A stretch of DNA of 64,000 nt from Methanosarcina siciliae T4/M (GCF_000970085.1 NZ_CP009506.1:2356001-2420000), one strand, 5' to 3'; shown: positions 37,501 to 47,433, counted from the first letter of the stretch. Made by a program: numbers and translations. Notes: generated by a model not told the origin, from the letters alone.

Positions 37501-39437
37501 GGTTTCAATCCTTGTTTTAGTGGATCTTGCTCACGAATGAAGAAAACGAAGAATTGCAGTGAAAAACGGATACTGGTTTCAATCCTTGTTTTAGTGGATC
37601 TTGCTCACGAATAACACATGACTGAATACAATACAGAATTTGAAATACGTTTCAATCCTTGTTTTAGTGGATCTTGCTCACGAATCGATATGCAAATACT
37701 TTATCTTGATGCAGTTCAAAATGTTTCAATCCTTGTTTTAGTGGATCTTGCTCACGAATGCCGAACTAAACGGGGGAACCTCAAACTACATCGAAGTTTC
37801 AATCCTTGTTTTAGTGGATCTTGCTCACGAATATTAAGAAGATTTTGGAGGAAGATGAATGACTGAAGAAGTTTCAATCCTTGTTTTAGTGGATCTTGCT
37901 CACGAATGATGGAGTATCTTCTCAAGGATACAAATTTCAAATAGTTTCAATCCTTGTTTTAGTGGATCTTGCTCACGAATATGATTGATGTTGCCACGGA
38001 AACGCAGAAGGAGAGAAGTTTCAATCCTTGTTTTAGTGGATCTTGCTCACGAATTTCTTCTATTGTGTGAGTGTCTGCGAACTTCTTAATGGTTTCAATC
38101 CTTGTTTTAGTGGATCTTGCTCACGAATAGAACTTATCAAAATGATAGATGAACAGCCCGTTATGTTTCAATCCTTGTTTTAGTGGATCTTGCTCACGAA
38201 TTGGGCTTCCTTTCGTTCTTCTTCTATATCGTATTTTTGTTTCAATCCTTGTTTTAGTGGATCTTGCTCACGAATGAGCTTTTGGGAGCACTTGGTGGCA
38301 CTGAAGCAAGGTTTCAATCCTTGTTTTAGTGGATCTTGCTCACGAATTTTCTTGTATCTTCATGGTCAATTTTGGTCATTGTTGTTTCAATCCTTGTTTT
38401 AGTGGATCTTGCTCACGAATACTTATTCTCTATATTCTAATACGCTAAACTCATATAGTTTCAATCCTTGTTTTAGTGGATCTTGCTCACGAATTTTGTG
38501 CAATCGTCTTTGATATATTAATGATTTTTAGTTTCAATCCTTGTTTTAGTGGATCTTGCTCACGAATTTCTCTGAGGATGATGAGGACCTTACCGAAGAC
38601 GAGTTTCAATCCTTGTTTTAGTGGATCTTGCTCACGAATTACATGAAAGTGGATAGGGGATTTAAAAAAGGAAAATGTTTCAATCCTTGTTTTAGTGGAT
38701 CTTGCTCACGAATACCTACACCGCTTCTGAGAGGTCTGTTCAATGGTTTCAATCCTTGTTTTAGTGGATCTTGCTCACGAATCGGGCATAGACACATTTT
38801 CGTATATCGAACGGCGTTTCAATCCTTGTTTTAGTGGATCTTGCTCACGAATTTTCGGAAATGTCCAGACTTGGGGCAATCAAATCAAGTTTCAATCCTT
38901 GTTTTAGTGGATCTTGCTCACGAATTTTGTTTTTTTCTGTCCCATAAACGAGCGTTAAGGAGTTTCAATCCTTGTTTTAGTGGATCTTGCTCACGAATGC
39001 AATATGATCATGATATTGACAGCCGCGAGGATAGTTTCAATCCTTGTTTTAGTGGATCTTGCTCACGAATTTTTTTTTCGGCCATTCGTTTCACCCATCA
39101 TTTTCAAGTTTCAATCCTTGTTTTAGTGGATCTTGCTCACGAATCGTTCGCCTGCAAAGATAACTAACACTTACTGATATAGTTTCAATCCTTGTTTTAG
39201 TGGATCTTGCTCACGAATCCCGGGACTAAAGAAAGGCGGGGGCACCGGGTCAATGTTTCAATCCTTGTTTTAGTGGATCTTGCTCACGAATTCCCCACTC
39301 GAGTACAGGACCGTAGACCCGCTGTAATGTTTCAATCCTTGTTTTAGTGGATCTTGCTCACGAATTGATTGTAACTTTCTTCTGGGTTCCTATTTCTTCA
39401 GTTTCAATCCTTGTTTTAGTGGATCTTGCTCACGAAT
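34505..39437 (-). CRISPR. CRISPR array, 68 repeats / 67 spacers, minus-strand
   Basis: The repeat is 37 nt, beginning GTTTCAATCC and ending GCTCACGAAT as written on the plus strand. I located 68 copies: one degenerate 36-nt copy at 34505-34540 (one base lost, two changed), one with a single change at 34937, and the rest effectively identical through the last at 39401-39437. Spacers are 32-41 nt, mostly 35-37, with no duplicate noticed. On the minus strand the repeat ends in GGATTGAAAC, the usual 8-nt 5' handle (ATTGAAAC) of crRNAs cut by Cas6b, so transcription runs from high to low coordinates and the degenerate copy is the old trailer end. The repeat matches the type known from Methanosarcina I-B and III systems. 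No cas gene lies in the window. Short ORFs seen within it are artefacts of the repeat. Confidence 0.98.
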
Positions 39438-39640
39438 AGGGCAAAAATTTCCGTTATTTGGCCAGAAAAGGCCTGAAATCACCCCTTTTTTCGGGTCAAA
39501 ATTCTTGCTGGAAAATTATCAAACCCTTTATAAATACAAGAAAAACGGGGTTTTTAGTGGTTTGGGAACATCTCAAAATATGCTTTTCTTTCTATTAAAC
39601 TTTTGTTTTTAAATATGTCAAGGTAGGGTTCGGGTTTTGA
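39438..39640 (-). promoter_or_regulatory. CRISPR leader
   Basis: Directly beyond the youngest repeat, AT-rich and without coding sequence. It has a TATA-like GTATTTATAAAGG on the minus strand (complement of 39519-39531) positioned to start the pre-crRNA. It also has G/C hairpin pieces (GGCCAGAAAAGGCC at 39460-39473) and a polypyrimidine stretch. Exact limits are not visible; the next 350 nt also hold no gene and include the promoter for the downstream transporter operon. Confidence 0.6.
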
Positions 39641-39990
39641 CCTTAATTTTACTGCATAATGCCTTTTGATAATCTCTGGAACCATCAAATTTCAGGCTCA
39701 TTTTCAGCATTTATAGTTTCTGTCAATCAAAAGGCTGATGAGAGAGAAAAATATCGTTTTTAGTGTTATATATATTTAAGAAACAAATAAATTCGTAACA
39801 CGTTTTTTTAGGAAAGTATTTATAGAAAAATTGTTTTAAGTCTTTTAATAACAAAAATTATAGAAAAAATATTACTTTGGCGGTGTTTTTTTCCCACAAA
39901 GGTGTTATTTGAAAATCTTTTCAGGCAGTACGGTACCGGTTCTGCTGTCAAGATTATTAAGGCGTTAATTTAAAGTGAGGAGGAGTTTCG

Positions 39991-41673
39991 ATTAAGAAAA
40001 ACCAGCAATATTTGCTTATAGGCTCAATAATCATAATTATAGCAGCTTTTGTTGTTATCAGTTCGATGTCCAGCCCTGCTGCGGATTCGGAGTCTGTTGA
40101 CCAGGCTTCCCAGGTTTCCGGGGAAACGGTAGCAGAAGGAGCTGACGAACTTGATTCCCAGGGATCGGATGAACTTATAGCAGCCGTAGGGACCCACGGG
40201 GGAGAGCCGGAAGCAGGCTTTAACCCTATTAGTGGCTGGGGCAAAAGCAGTGAACCCCTTGTCCAGAGTACACTTTTCAAACTGGACAGCCAGGCGAATC
40301 TGATCAATGATCTGGCAACGAATTATACGGTAAGCAGTGACGGGTTAAAGTGGACCGTTACAATAAGGGACGATGTTAAATTCCATGACGGAGTGCCTTT
40401 AACAGCTGAAGATGTGGCTTTCACCTTTAATACGGCAGCAGCCGGCAGTGGGAGTCTGGATTTATCCATGCTGGAAAACGCTTCAGCAATTGATAATTAT
40501 ACTGTCGAATTTCACCTGAATGACCCTCAATCTACTTTTATCAATAAGCTCGTAGCCCTGGGGATTGTCCCCGAACACGCCTACAGTGAATCTTACGGGC
40601 AGAATCCTATCGGGTCGGGCCCGTACATGTTCGTGCAGTGGGATAAGGGACAGCAGGTCATCTTTGAAGCAAACCCGGATTATTACGGGCAGGAACCTTA
40701 CTTTAAAAAGATAACAATGCTCTTCATGACCTCGGATGCGGCTTTTGCAGCAGCGAAGGCTGGACAGGTAGACCTTGCCGAAATTCCGGCTTCATACGCC
40801 TATCAGGAAGTAGATGGGATGAAAATAGTTTCCCTTGACTCTATTGATGCCCGTGGAATAAGCTTCCCCCTGCAGGCAAATACGGGCGAGAAAGATGAAA
40901 ACGGCTACGCAATCGGAAATAATGTAACTTCTGATGCTGCAATAAGAAAAGCCCTGAATATCGGAATAGACAGGCAGGTCCTGATCGATGGGGCATTAAA
41001 CGGACAGGGAAAAGAGGAGTTCACAGGTGTGGATAAATTACCCTGGGGCAATAAGGAAGCTATTTTTGAAGACGGAGACCCCGAGGGCGCAAAGGAGATT
41101 TTATCCGAAGCCGGCTGGGAAGATACTGACGGAGACGGCATTCTTGAGAAGAACGGAGAAAAAGCCGAGTTTACCCTGCTGTATCCTTCCAATGCGATGG
41201 AAAGGCAGGCACTGGCAGTTTCTATCTCAGAAGAAGCCAGAAAACTTGGGATAAACATTAATGTTGAGGGTAAAAGCTGGGATGAAATTGATACCCTTGT
41301 CCATTCTACTCCGGTGGTTTTCGGTTACGGTTCGCTGGACCCGACTGACATCTATTTGCGGTACTACAGCAAGAGCTACGACCCGTCAAACTACAACAAC
41401 GTAATAATGTACAGCAATCCTGCTGTGGACGGCTACCTGAGAGCTGCCATAACCAGTTTTGACCAGGACGCTGCAAATGAAAACTGGCAGCTTGCTGCCT
41501 GGGACGGGACAACGGGCTTTTCCGAAAAAGGAGACGCTACCTGGCTCTGGATGGCAACCATCAATTACGTCTACATTATGGACGAGGACCTGGATATCGG
41601 GACCCCCAGAATCCAGCCTCACGGTGCAAACATCTTCGGGAACATCCTGGAATGGAAACGCACGGAAAACTAA
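39991..41673 (+). CDS. Family-5 ABC substrate-binding protein 1 (Nik/Opp type), ATT start
   Basis: Membrane-tethered binding protein of the SBP_bac_5 family, 560 residues if started at ATT. The leader KKNQQYLLIGSIIIIIAAFVVIS is a lipid-free or uncleaved anchor, then an acidic linker and the family fold: GGEPEAGFNPISGWG, EPLVQSTLFK, WTVTIRDDVKFHDGVPLTAEDVAFTFN, GSGPYMFVQWDKGQQVIFEANPDYYG, and AIRKALNIGIDRQVL. GGAGGAG at 39979-39985 is 5 nt before ATT at 39991; TGA at 39976 closes the frame, and no ATG or GTG exists before the coding region. The first usual start, TTG 40012, would delete the positively charged lead of the anchor. Substrate: nickel, metallophore or peptide, undetermined. Confidence 0.88.
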   Translation: MKKNQQYLLIGSIIIIIAAFVVISSMSSPAADSESVDQASQVSGETVAEGADELDSQGSDELIAAVGTHGGEPEAGFNPISGWGKSSEPLVQSTLFKLDSQANLINDLATNYTVSSDGLKWTVTIRDDVKFHDGVPLTAEDVAFTFNTAAAGSGSLDLSMLENASAIDNYTVEFHLNDPQSTFINKLVALGIVPEHAYSESYGQNPIGSGPYMFVQWDKGQQVIFEANPDYYGQEPYFKKITMLFMTSDAAFAAAKAGQVDLAEIPASYAYQEVDGMKIVSLDSIDARGISFPLQANTGEKDENGYAIGNNVTSDAAIRKALNIGIDRQVLIDGALNGQGKEEFTGVDKLPWGNKEAIFEDGDPEGAKEILSEAGWEDTDGDGILEKNGEKAEFTLLYPSNAMERQALAVSISEEARKLGININVEGKSWDEIDTLVHSTPVVFGYGSLDPTDIYLRYYSKSYDPSNYNNVIMYSNPAVDGYLRAAITSFDQDAANENWQLAAWDGTTGFSEKGDATWLWMATINYVYIMDEDLDIGTPRIQPHGANIFGNILEWKRTEN

Positions 41674-41900
41674 ACCGGGAGTTAGGTTTCGATTTTACTT
41701 AAACTCCCTTTTTTTCTTTTTGATTTCCTGCCGGGAGCTGAGTATCTGATCATGAGTAATACGGGGCCAGGAAGTTATCGTGAGTAATACCCGGACTAAT
41801 GATTAAGATTGGGCTAGAAAATGATCCTGAAAAATATCTGGCTAATGAGTAAGGCTGGGCTATGTCCTGATTATGCATAAAGGAAGGAGGAGGGATTTAA

Positions 41901-43544
41901 ATTAAAAAAAACCAGCAATATTTGCTGCTAGGGGTAGTAGTTGTAGTTCTGGCGCTTATTTTAGTTTTTATGTCAGCCGGGGAGCCGGTCAATTCGGTTT
42001 CCGGAGCTTCCGATGAACTTGTTGTGAATGTTTATTCACATACTGGAGAACCGGATGCAGGCTTTGATCCGCTGCAGGGGTGGGGGTGCGGGCATGTGAA
42101 TTTTGAGCCGCTGGTACAGAGTACCCTTTTTAAATCGGCTGATGACGGGAGTATAATTAACGATCTTGCTACAGGTTACTCTGTCAGCCCCGACGGGAAG
42201 ACCTGGACCGTAAATGTAAGGGATAATGTCAAATTCTCAAACGGGGAAAAATTAACTGCAAGTGACGTGGCGTTTACCTTCAATACCGCAGTTGGCAGTA
42301 ATTCCGAACTGGACATGAGTAATCTTGAAAGTGCCAGGGTAATAAACGATACCGCAGTCGAATTCAAATTAAAGGAACCTCAGTCCAGTTTCATATGGCG
42401 GCTCAGGTACGTAGGAATCGTGCCGGAACTTGCATATGAAAAAGAGACTTACGGGCGCAATCCGGTTGGGTCAGGCCCGTACAAGCTGGTCCAGTGGGAT
42501 AGGGGCCAGCAGGCAATATTTGAATACAATCCCGATTACTACGGACAGGAGCCGTACTTCAAAAAAATAACCATGTTATTCCTGGATAAAGATACTGCAT
42601 TTGCAGCTGCAAAGTCCGGGAAAGTGGACATAGCTGAAATTGAAATCAACAATGTAAATCAAACCATAGACGGGTACGACTTTATCTCCCTTCCCTCCTC
42701 AAGGGCCTTCGGGGTCTCTTTCCCTATGAAGTATAATACCGGCAATAAAAGCCTTCAGGGCGATCCTATAGGCAATAATGTAACAGCCGATATAGCAATC
42801 CGAAAAGCCCTGAACACAGGGATCGACAGGAAAGCTATACTTGACGGAGTCCTGTATGGAAAAGGAGATGTGGAATATACCGGAGTGGACCAGCGGGAAT
42901 TCGGAAACCCTGAAGCTAAAATTAAGAAATCGAATCTCGAGGAAGCCATAAAAATCCTCGAAGCTGCGGGGTGGGAAGACCCGGATGGTGACGGGATCCG
43001 GGAAAAGAACGGGACTGAGGCGGAATTTGACCTGTACTATTCTTCCTCGGACCAGACAAGGCAGGCTCTTTCAGTGGCTGTAAGCGAGCAGGCCCGGGAA
43101 ATGGGTATAAAAATAAACCTTATAGGCGCAAACTGGGACGAGATCTACGCAAACCAGTACAGTTCAGCTGTCCTGTACGTTTACAGCAGTATAGATACCT
43201 TCAATCTGTATCACCAGTACCACAGTAAAAAAGCCGATGCTACTTACATGAATCCGGGCCTTTACAGTAATCCTGTGGTAGACGGTTATCTGGAATCGGC
43301 TCTAAGGTCGGCAGACCAGGCCCAGGCCACAAAATACTGGCAGTTAGCTGCATACGATGGGAACACCGGTTACGGGCCTGCAGGCGATGCAACCTGGTTA
43401 TGGCTGGTCACAACGGATTATCTGTATGCTGTGGACGAAACCCTGGACCTCGGGACTCCTCAACAGAACGCCGGGTCAGATATCTTGGGAAATATCTATG
43501 AGTGGACAAGGATAGATGAATCCAGCTCGGCTTCAGGTGAGTGA
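41901..43544 (+). CDS. Family-5 ABC substrate-binding protein 2 (Nik/Opp type), ATT start
   Basis: Paralogue of the preceding gene, 547 residues from ATT. It shares the same leader (KKNQQYLLLGVVVVVLALILVFMS) and the same core blocks: TGEPDAGFDPLQGWGCGHVNFEPLVQSTLF, WTVNVRDNVKFSNGEKLTASDVAFTFN, GSGPYKLVQWDRGQQAIFEYNPDYYG, and AIRKALNTGIDRKAIL. GGAGGAGGG lies 6-7 nt before ATT at 41901; TAA at 41898 directly precedes it, so the coding frame cannot start earlier. The next usual start is TTG at 41922, inside the anchor. It is separated from the permease genes by 231 nt, which may hold a second promoter. Confidence 0.88.
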   Translation: MKKNQQYLLLGVVVVVLALILVFMSAGEPVNSVSGASDELVVNVYSHTGEPDAGFDPLQGWGCGHVNFEPLVQSTLFKSADDGSIINDLATGYSVSPDGKTWTVNVRDNVKFSNGEKLTASDVAFTFNTAVGSNSELDMSNLESARVINDTAVEFKLKEPQSSFIWRLRYVGIVPELAYEKETYGRNPVGSGPYKLVQWDRGQQAIFEYNPDYYGQEPYFKKITMLFLDKDTAFAAAKSGKVDIAEIEINNVNQTIDGYDFISLPSSRAFGVSFPMKYNTGNKSLQGDPIGNNVTADIAIRKALNTGIDRKAILDGVLYGKGDVEYTGVDQREFGNPEAKIKKSNLEEAIKILEAAGWEDPDGDGIREKNGTEAEFDLYYSSSDQTRQALSVAVSEQAREMGIKINLIGANWDEIYANQYSSAVLYVYSSIDTFNLYHQYHSKKADATYMNPGLYSNPVVDGYLESALRSADQAQATKYWQLAAYDGNTGYGPAGDATWLWLVTTDYLYAVDETLDLGTPQQNAGSDILGNIYEWTRIDESSSASGE

Positions 43545-43775
43545 TAACTTCAGGTGAGTGATATTTGCAGTAAAAATGGTGTAAATATCACTCATGGTAC
43601 ATTTTTACCTTAAGTCAGGATCGGCAGGGGATAATTGAAGATTGCTTATGGAAGCTGATGCTTGTAGGAGCCTGTTTTTCAATTCCTGAGTGTGAAAATT
43701 TGATCAATTATTAATAATATGTGTCATTGGTGTGAAATATAGTTGTATTATGATCGCTGTGAATGAGGGAATTAC

Positions 43776-44768
43776 GTGTCAGAAAATGCAAAAATATCAG
43801 GCTTTATAGGGAAGAAAATTCTCCGGCTAATAAGCCTCTTGCTTATAGTTTCTTTTGTAAGTTTTATGCTAATCCAGTATTCTCCTATAGATCCCGTTCG
43901 AGCTTATCTTGGAGAGATGGCGGTGAGTGCGGAGCATAAAGCTCAACTCGAAGAGTACTGGGGAGTTAACACGCCTCCGGAAGAGAAATTCCTGAACTGG
44001 GCCGGAAATCTGTTCAGAGGGGATTTTGGAGTCTCGTTGATTTACAGGATGCCTGTAATTGACGTGATTAAAGAACGGTTTACGGCGTCTCTGGCTCTGA
44101 TGGCTTCTTCCTGGCTGATTTCAGGGGTTCTGGGCTTCATTTTGGGAATCGCTTCCGGAATGCATAAAGGGACCCTGTTTGACCGGGCAATAAAAACCTA
44201 CTGTTACATCTTAACCGCAACTCCGACATTCTGGCTGGCCCTGGTTTTTTTGATGATATTTTCCGTGCAGCTGGGCTGGTTCCCTATAGGTTTAAGTGTA
44301 CCCATAGGTGTTACGGCTGAAAACGTGACTTTCTTTGACCGGATAGAGCACTTAATCCTCCCTGCACTGACTTTGAGTTTACTCGGCGTTGCCCAGATTG
44401 CAATGTTTACCCGAGAAAAATTAGTCGAAGTTATGTCCAGCGATTATATCTTATTTGCAAAAGCAAGAGGTGAAAAAGGGCTGGACCTGGTTTTAAGGCA
44501 CGGGGTCAGGAACGTTGCCCTCCCGGCCATTACCCTGCAGTTTTTAAGTTTCAGTGAACTCTTTGGCGGCACGGTTCTGGTTGAGCAGGTCTTTTCCTAT
44601 CCCGGAATCGGGCAGGCCACGGTGGCAGCCGGGCTGAGGTCGGATGTGCCCCTGCTTCTGGGCATAGTTCTCGTAAGTGCGGTGTTCGTCTTTTTCGGAA
44701 ACCTGATTGCCGATATTATCTACGAATTCATAGACCCCAGGATAAAACAGCAGGAGGCAACAATATGA
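43776..44768 (+). CDS. ABC transporter permease, NikB/DppB type
   Basis: Inner-membrane permease of 330 residues. Features are the N-terminal helix LISLLLIVSFVSFMLIQYSPIDPVRAYLG typical of DppB/NikB and the periplasmic loop with EEYWGVNTPPEEKFLNWAGNLFRGDFGVS. The cytoplasmic EAA loop is MSSDYILFAKARGEKGLDLVLRHGVRNVALPAITL, and the last part is FGGTVLVEQVFSYPGIGQATVAA. GTG start with GAGGGA upstream. The stop overlaps the next gene by 4 nt, so the two permeases are translationally coupled. Confidence 0.94.
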   Translation: MSENAKISGFIGKKILRLISLLLIVSFVSFMLIQYSPIDPVRAYLGEMAVSAEHKAQLEEYWGVNTPPEEKFLNWAGNLFRGDFGVSLIYRMPVIDVIKERFTASLALMASSWLISGVLGFILGIASGMHKGTLFDRAIKTYCYILTATPTFWLALVFLMIFSVQLGWFPIGLSVPIGVTAENVTFFDRIEHLILPALTLSLLGVAQIAMFTREKLVEVMSSDYILFAKARGEKGLDLVLRHGVRNVALPAITLQFLSFSELFGGTVLVEQVFSYPGIGQATVAAGLRSDVPLLLGIVLVSAVFVFFGNLIADIIYEFIDPRIKQQEATI

Positions 44769-45622
44769 GTACCACTGTCGTAACCGTTAACAGAAGATTA
44801 TTCCCGGGGTTGAATTTAAGGCAGAAGACGTTTCTGATAATCGGTTTCACGTCCCTATTGCTGCTTACAATAGTGGTTTCCAGCCTCTTTGTAGAAGGCG
44901 AGTCCTTACCAACGGACTTTGGCTCCAAAAACCTTGCTCCATCCCTTGAACACCCCTTCGGGACCGACTGGATGGGAAGAGACATGTTTACAAGGACACT
45001 GGAAGGCCTTGGCCTGAGTATAGTGATAGGGGCTTTTGCCTCCGTTATCAGTACTTTCCTGACCGTTATTTTAGGCCTGCTTTCAAGTGTAGGAAAGACA
45101 GCTGACTCTTTCGTGTCCTGGCTTGTGGACCTCTTTCTTTCAATTCCTCACCTGCTGTTAATAATCCTTATATCCATAGGCCTGGGAGGAGGAGCTACAG
45201 GGGTTATTGTCGGGGTTGCATTGACGCACTGGACAAGCCTGACCAGGGTTGTAAGGGCCGAAATCAAGCAGCTAAAAACCCAGGAATATATCCATATCTC
45301 CAGAAACCTTGGCAAATCAAAGTGGTGGATAGCCACAAAACATATCCTGCCCCATTTAATCCCCCAGATCTTGCTGGGTACGATTTTGCTGTTTCCTCAC
45401 GCCATTTTGCACGAAGCATCCGTCACATTCCTGGGATTCGGACTTTCTCCCCATGAACCGGCAATCGGCATAATTCTGTCAGAGTCTATGAGGTACCTCT
45501 CCGCAGGATACTGGTGGCTTGCTTTCTTCCCGGGTTTATCCCTGCTGATAGTGGTTCTGGCATTTGATCTGATCGGAGAAAATTTAGGAAAATTGATGGA
45601 CCCAAAAAGTGCTCACGAATAA
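44765..45622 (+). CDS. ABC transporter permease, NikC/DppC type
   Basis: Second permease, 285 residues. The usual order is a cytoplasmic lead, TM1 (TFLIIGFTSLLLLTIVVSSLFV), the conserved EHPFGTDWMGRDMFTRTLEGLGLSIVIGAF, an EAA loop (IKQLKTQEYIHISRNLGKSKWWIATKHILPHLIPQIL) and the terminal SVTFLGFGLSPHEPAIGIILSE. The stop codon lies inside a 14-bp tandem repeat. It is followed by the two ATPases. Confidence 0.94.
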   Translation: MSTTVVTVNRRLFPGLNLRQKTFLIIGFTSLLLLTIVVSSLFVEGESLPTDFGSKNLAPSLEHPFGTDWMGRDMFTRTLEGLGLSIVIGAFASVISTFLTVILGLLSSVGKTADSFVSWLVDLFLSIPHLLLIILISIGLGGGATGVIVGVALTHWTSLTRVVRAEIKQLKTQEYIHISRNLGKSKWWIATKHILPHLIPQILLGTILLFPHAILHEASVTFLGFGLSPHEPAIGIILSESMRYLSAGYWWLAFFPGLSLLIVVLAFDLIGENLGKLMDPKSAHE

Positions 45623-45648
45623 GTGCTCACGAATATGTGCTTATGAAT
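45606..45648 (+). repeat. 14-bp tandem repeat sharing the CRISPR repeat end
   Basis: AGTGCTCACGAATA-type unit occurs about three times (third copy diverged), spanning the stop of the NikC-type permease. The 10-mer GCTCACGAAT equals the last ten bases of the CRISPR repeat 6 kb away. Probably coincidence, but noted. Confidence 0.75.
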
Positions 45649-45675
45649 CTAGAATAAGATCTGAATGGTGTCAAT

Positions 45676-46653
45676 ATGGGAAATAAAACCGAAATAAACT
45701 CTGGAGAAAAGAAGGAGACTGAGCCTCTATTAAAAGTAGAAGACCTTTCTCTTTCTTTCATCCAATATGCTGCCGGACTCCGGCAAACCGAGTTAAAAGT
45801 GATCTGTAATTTGAGCATAGAAGCTTACAGAGGTGAGGTTCTGGCTGTTGTCGGCTCGAGCGGGTCCGGTAAAAGTCTTCTTGCCCATGCGATTTTAGGG
45901 ATTTTGCCTTCAAACGCTAAACTTGCCGGGAATATGGAATACAATGGCAAAAAACTTACTCAGGGGATAAAAGAAAAAATACGGGGAAAAGAAATAGCGC
46001 TTGTCCCTCAGTCCACAACCTACCTTGACCCTTTGATGAGGATTTCGAATCAGGTGATAGGCTCCGTTGATGAGGAAAACGAAGGCACGATGAAGCAGCT
46101 CCAGCGGGATATCTTCCGGAAATACGATTTAAAACCGGATGTTGAGAGAATGTTTCCCCATGAGCTTTCGGGAGGGATGACCCGAAGGGTTCTGGTTTCT
46201 ACTGCCGTGATGGGTTCTGCAAAGCTAGTTATTGCTGACGAACCGACTCCGGGCCTGGACGAAAAAACCCTGAATGAAACCCTGAGTTACTTCAAGGACA
46301 TGGCAAACAGGGGCTGTGCGGTTATCCTCATCACTCATGATATCGAAGCTGCGTTAAAAATCTCGGATAAAATTGCAGTATTCTATGCAGGGACGGTTCT
46401 GGAAGTAGCAAATGTTGAAGATTTCAAAAATGACGGAGAGAATTTAAGGCACCCATATACCCGGGCTCTCTGGAAAGCCCTTCCCCAGAACAAATTCCAG
46501 GCAATTAAAGGGCATCAGCCAATGCTGGACGAAGTTCTTGATGGATGTGTCTTTTATGAAAGGTGTCCTAAAAAGAGTGAACTTTGCTCTAAAGGTATCC
46601 CTCAGTTTAAAATGATAAACGGAGGAGGGGTGAGGTGCAATAATGTCCCTTAA
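45676..46653 (+). CDS. ABC transporter ATPase, NikD/DppD type
   Basis: First ATPase, 325 residues. Walker A is GSSGSGKSLLAH, Q-loop ALVPQSTTYLDPLMRI, signature LSGGMTRRVLVSTAVM, Walker B LVIADEPTPGLD and H-switch LITHDIEAAL. The C-terminal oligopeptide-type extension HPYTRALWKALPQNKFQAIKG with the cysteine-bearing CVFYERCPKKSELC is typical of the Opp/Dpp/Nik class, where it may bind an Fe-S or metal. The signature serine is kept though the phrase GGMTRR is unusual. It overlaps the next gene by 11 nt. Confidence 0.94.
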   Translation: MGNKTEINSGEKKETEPLLKVEDLSLSFIQYAAGLRQTELKVICNLSIEAYRGEVLAVVGSSGSGKSLLAHAILGILPSNAKLAGNMEYNGKKLTQGIKEKIRGKEIALVPQSTTYLDPLMRISNQVIGSVDEENEGTMKQLQRDIFRKYDLKPDVERMFPHELSGGMTRRVLVSTAVMGSAKLVIADEPTPGLDEKTLNETLSYFKDMANRGCAVILITHDIEAALKISDKIAVFYAGTVLEVANVEDFKNDGENLRHPYTRALWKALPQNKFQAIKGHQPMLDEVLDGCVFYERCPKKSELCSKGIPQFKMINGGGVRCNNVP

Positions 46654-47254
46654 AGGCGAGAATATCAGTTTCGGGTACAAAAGAGATCATCTGATTTTAA
46701 ACAATGTAAATATCTCTGTAGGTAGTGGAGAGGTGCTGGGACTGATAGGGGACAGTGGAAGCGGTAAATCAACCCTCTGTAAAATCCTGGCTGGCTATGA
46801 AAACAATTATCAGGGAAAGGTAAGTCTCGACGAAAAAGCAATTTCCTCAAAAGGTTATAACCCGGTCCAGCTCGTCTTTCAGCACCCTGAAAAAGCCGTA
46901 AACCCCAGATGGAAAATGAAGGATATTTTGAATGAAGGCCATACGGTTCCCCGGGATATTCTTGATTCCTTCGGAATAAAACAGAAATGGCTTGACCGCT
47001 GGCCCAATGAGCTGTCGGGAGGTGAACTCCAGAGATTTGCTCTTGCAAGGGCTTTAAGTCCCGAAACCAAATTTTTAATAGCTGACGAAATAACCACAAT
47101 GGTGGATGCCATTACCCAGGCTCAAATCTGGAATATTGTTCTGGACGTGGTTGAAAAAATGAATATCGGAGTACTGGTCGTAAGCCATGAAATAAATTTA
47201 ATCAAAAGGCTATGCCATGATGTCGTTTATCTGGATGACATAAATAATTCTTGA
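46643..47254 (+). CDS. ABC transporter ATPase, NikE/DppF type (short)
   Basis: Second ATPase, 203 residues. Walker A is GDSGSGKSTLCKIL, Q-loop LVFQHPEKAVNPRWKM, signature LSGGELQRFALARAL, Walker B FLIADEITTMVDAITQAQIW and H-switch VSHE. It lacks the long C-terminal extension of DppF, giving the compact NikE form. Start ATG lies inside the previous gene, so translation is coupled. This is the last gene of the operon, followed 48 nt later by a strong hairpin. Confidence 0.93.
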   Translation: MSLKGENISFGYKRDHLILNNVNISVGSGEVLGLIGDSGSGKSTLCKILAGYENNYQGKVSLDEKAISSKGYNPVQLVFQHPEKAVNPRWKMKDILNEGHTVPRDILDSFGIKQKWLDRWPNELSGGELQRFALARALSPETKFLIADEITTMVDAITQAQIWNIVLDVVEKMNIGVLVVSHEINLIKRLCHDVVYLDDINNS

Positions 47255-47301
47255 CTGCAAAATTTCAGTATTTCTTCATAAACTGGAAGATCTATTCCAG
47301 A

Positions 47302-47341
47302 GCGCCGGAGGGAGACTTTTCGTATTTTCTCCCTCCGACGC
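47302..47341. terminator. Strong hairpin ending the transporter operon
   Basis: GCGCCGGAGGGAGA (47302-47315) pairs with TCTCCCTCCGACGC (47328-47341), a 14-bp stem with one mismatch and a 12-nt T-rich loop. It is placed 48 nt after the last ATPase. Likely a terminator or RNA 3'-end protector. Confidence 0.7.
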
Positions 47342-47433
47342 AATGGGCTTGGGCCAAATGGTATCAGAAGAATCCGGGGAACTAAATTCACCGGGGAACC
47401 TCTGGTTTAGAGTACGCTTTTAATAAGGGACAG

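Noticed and set aside
34572..39167. Many ORFs with the repeated text FNPCFSGSCSRI
   Set aside because: These are translations of the CRISPR repeat, not proteins.
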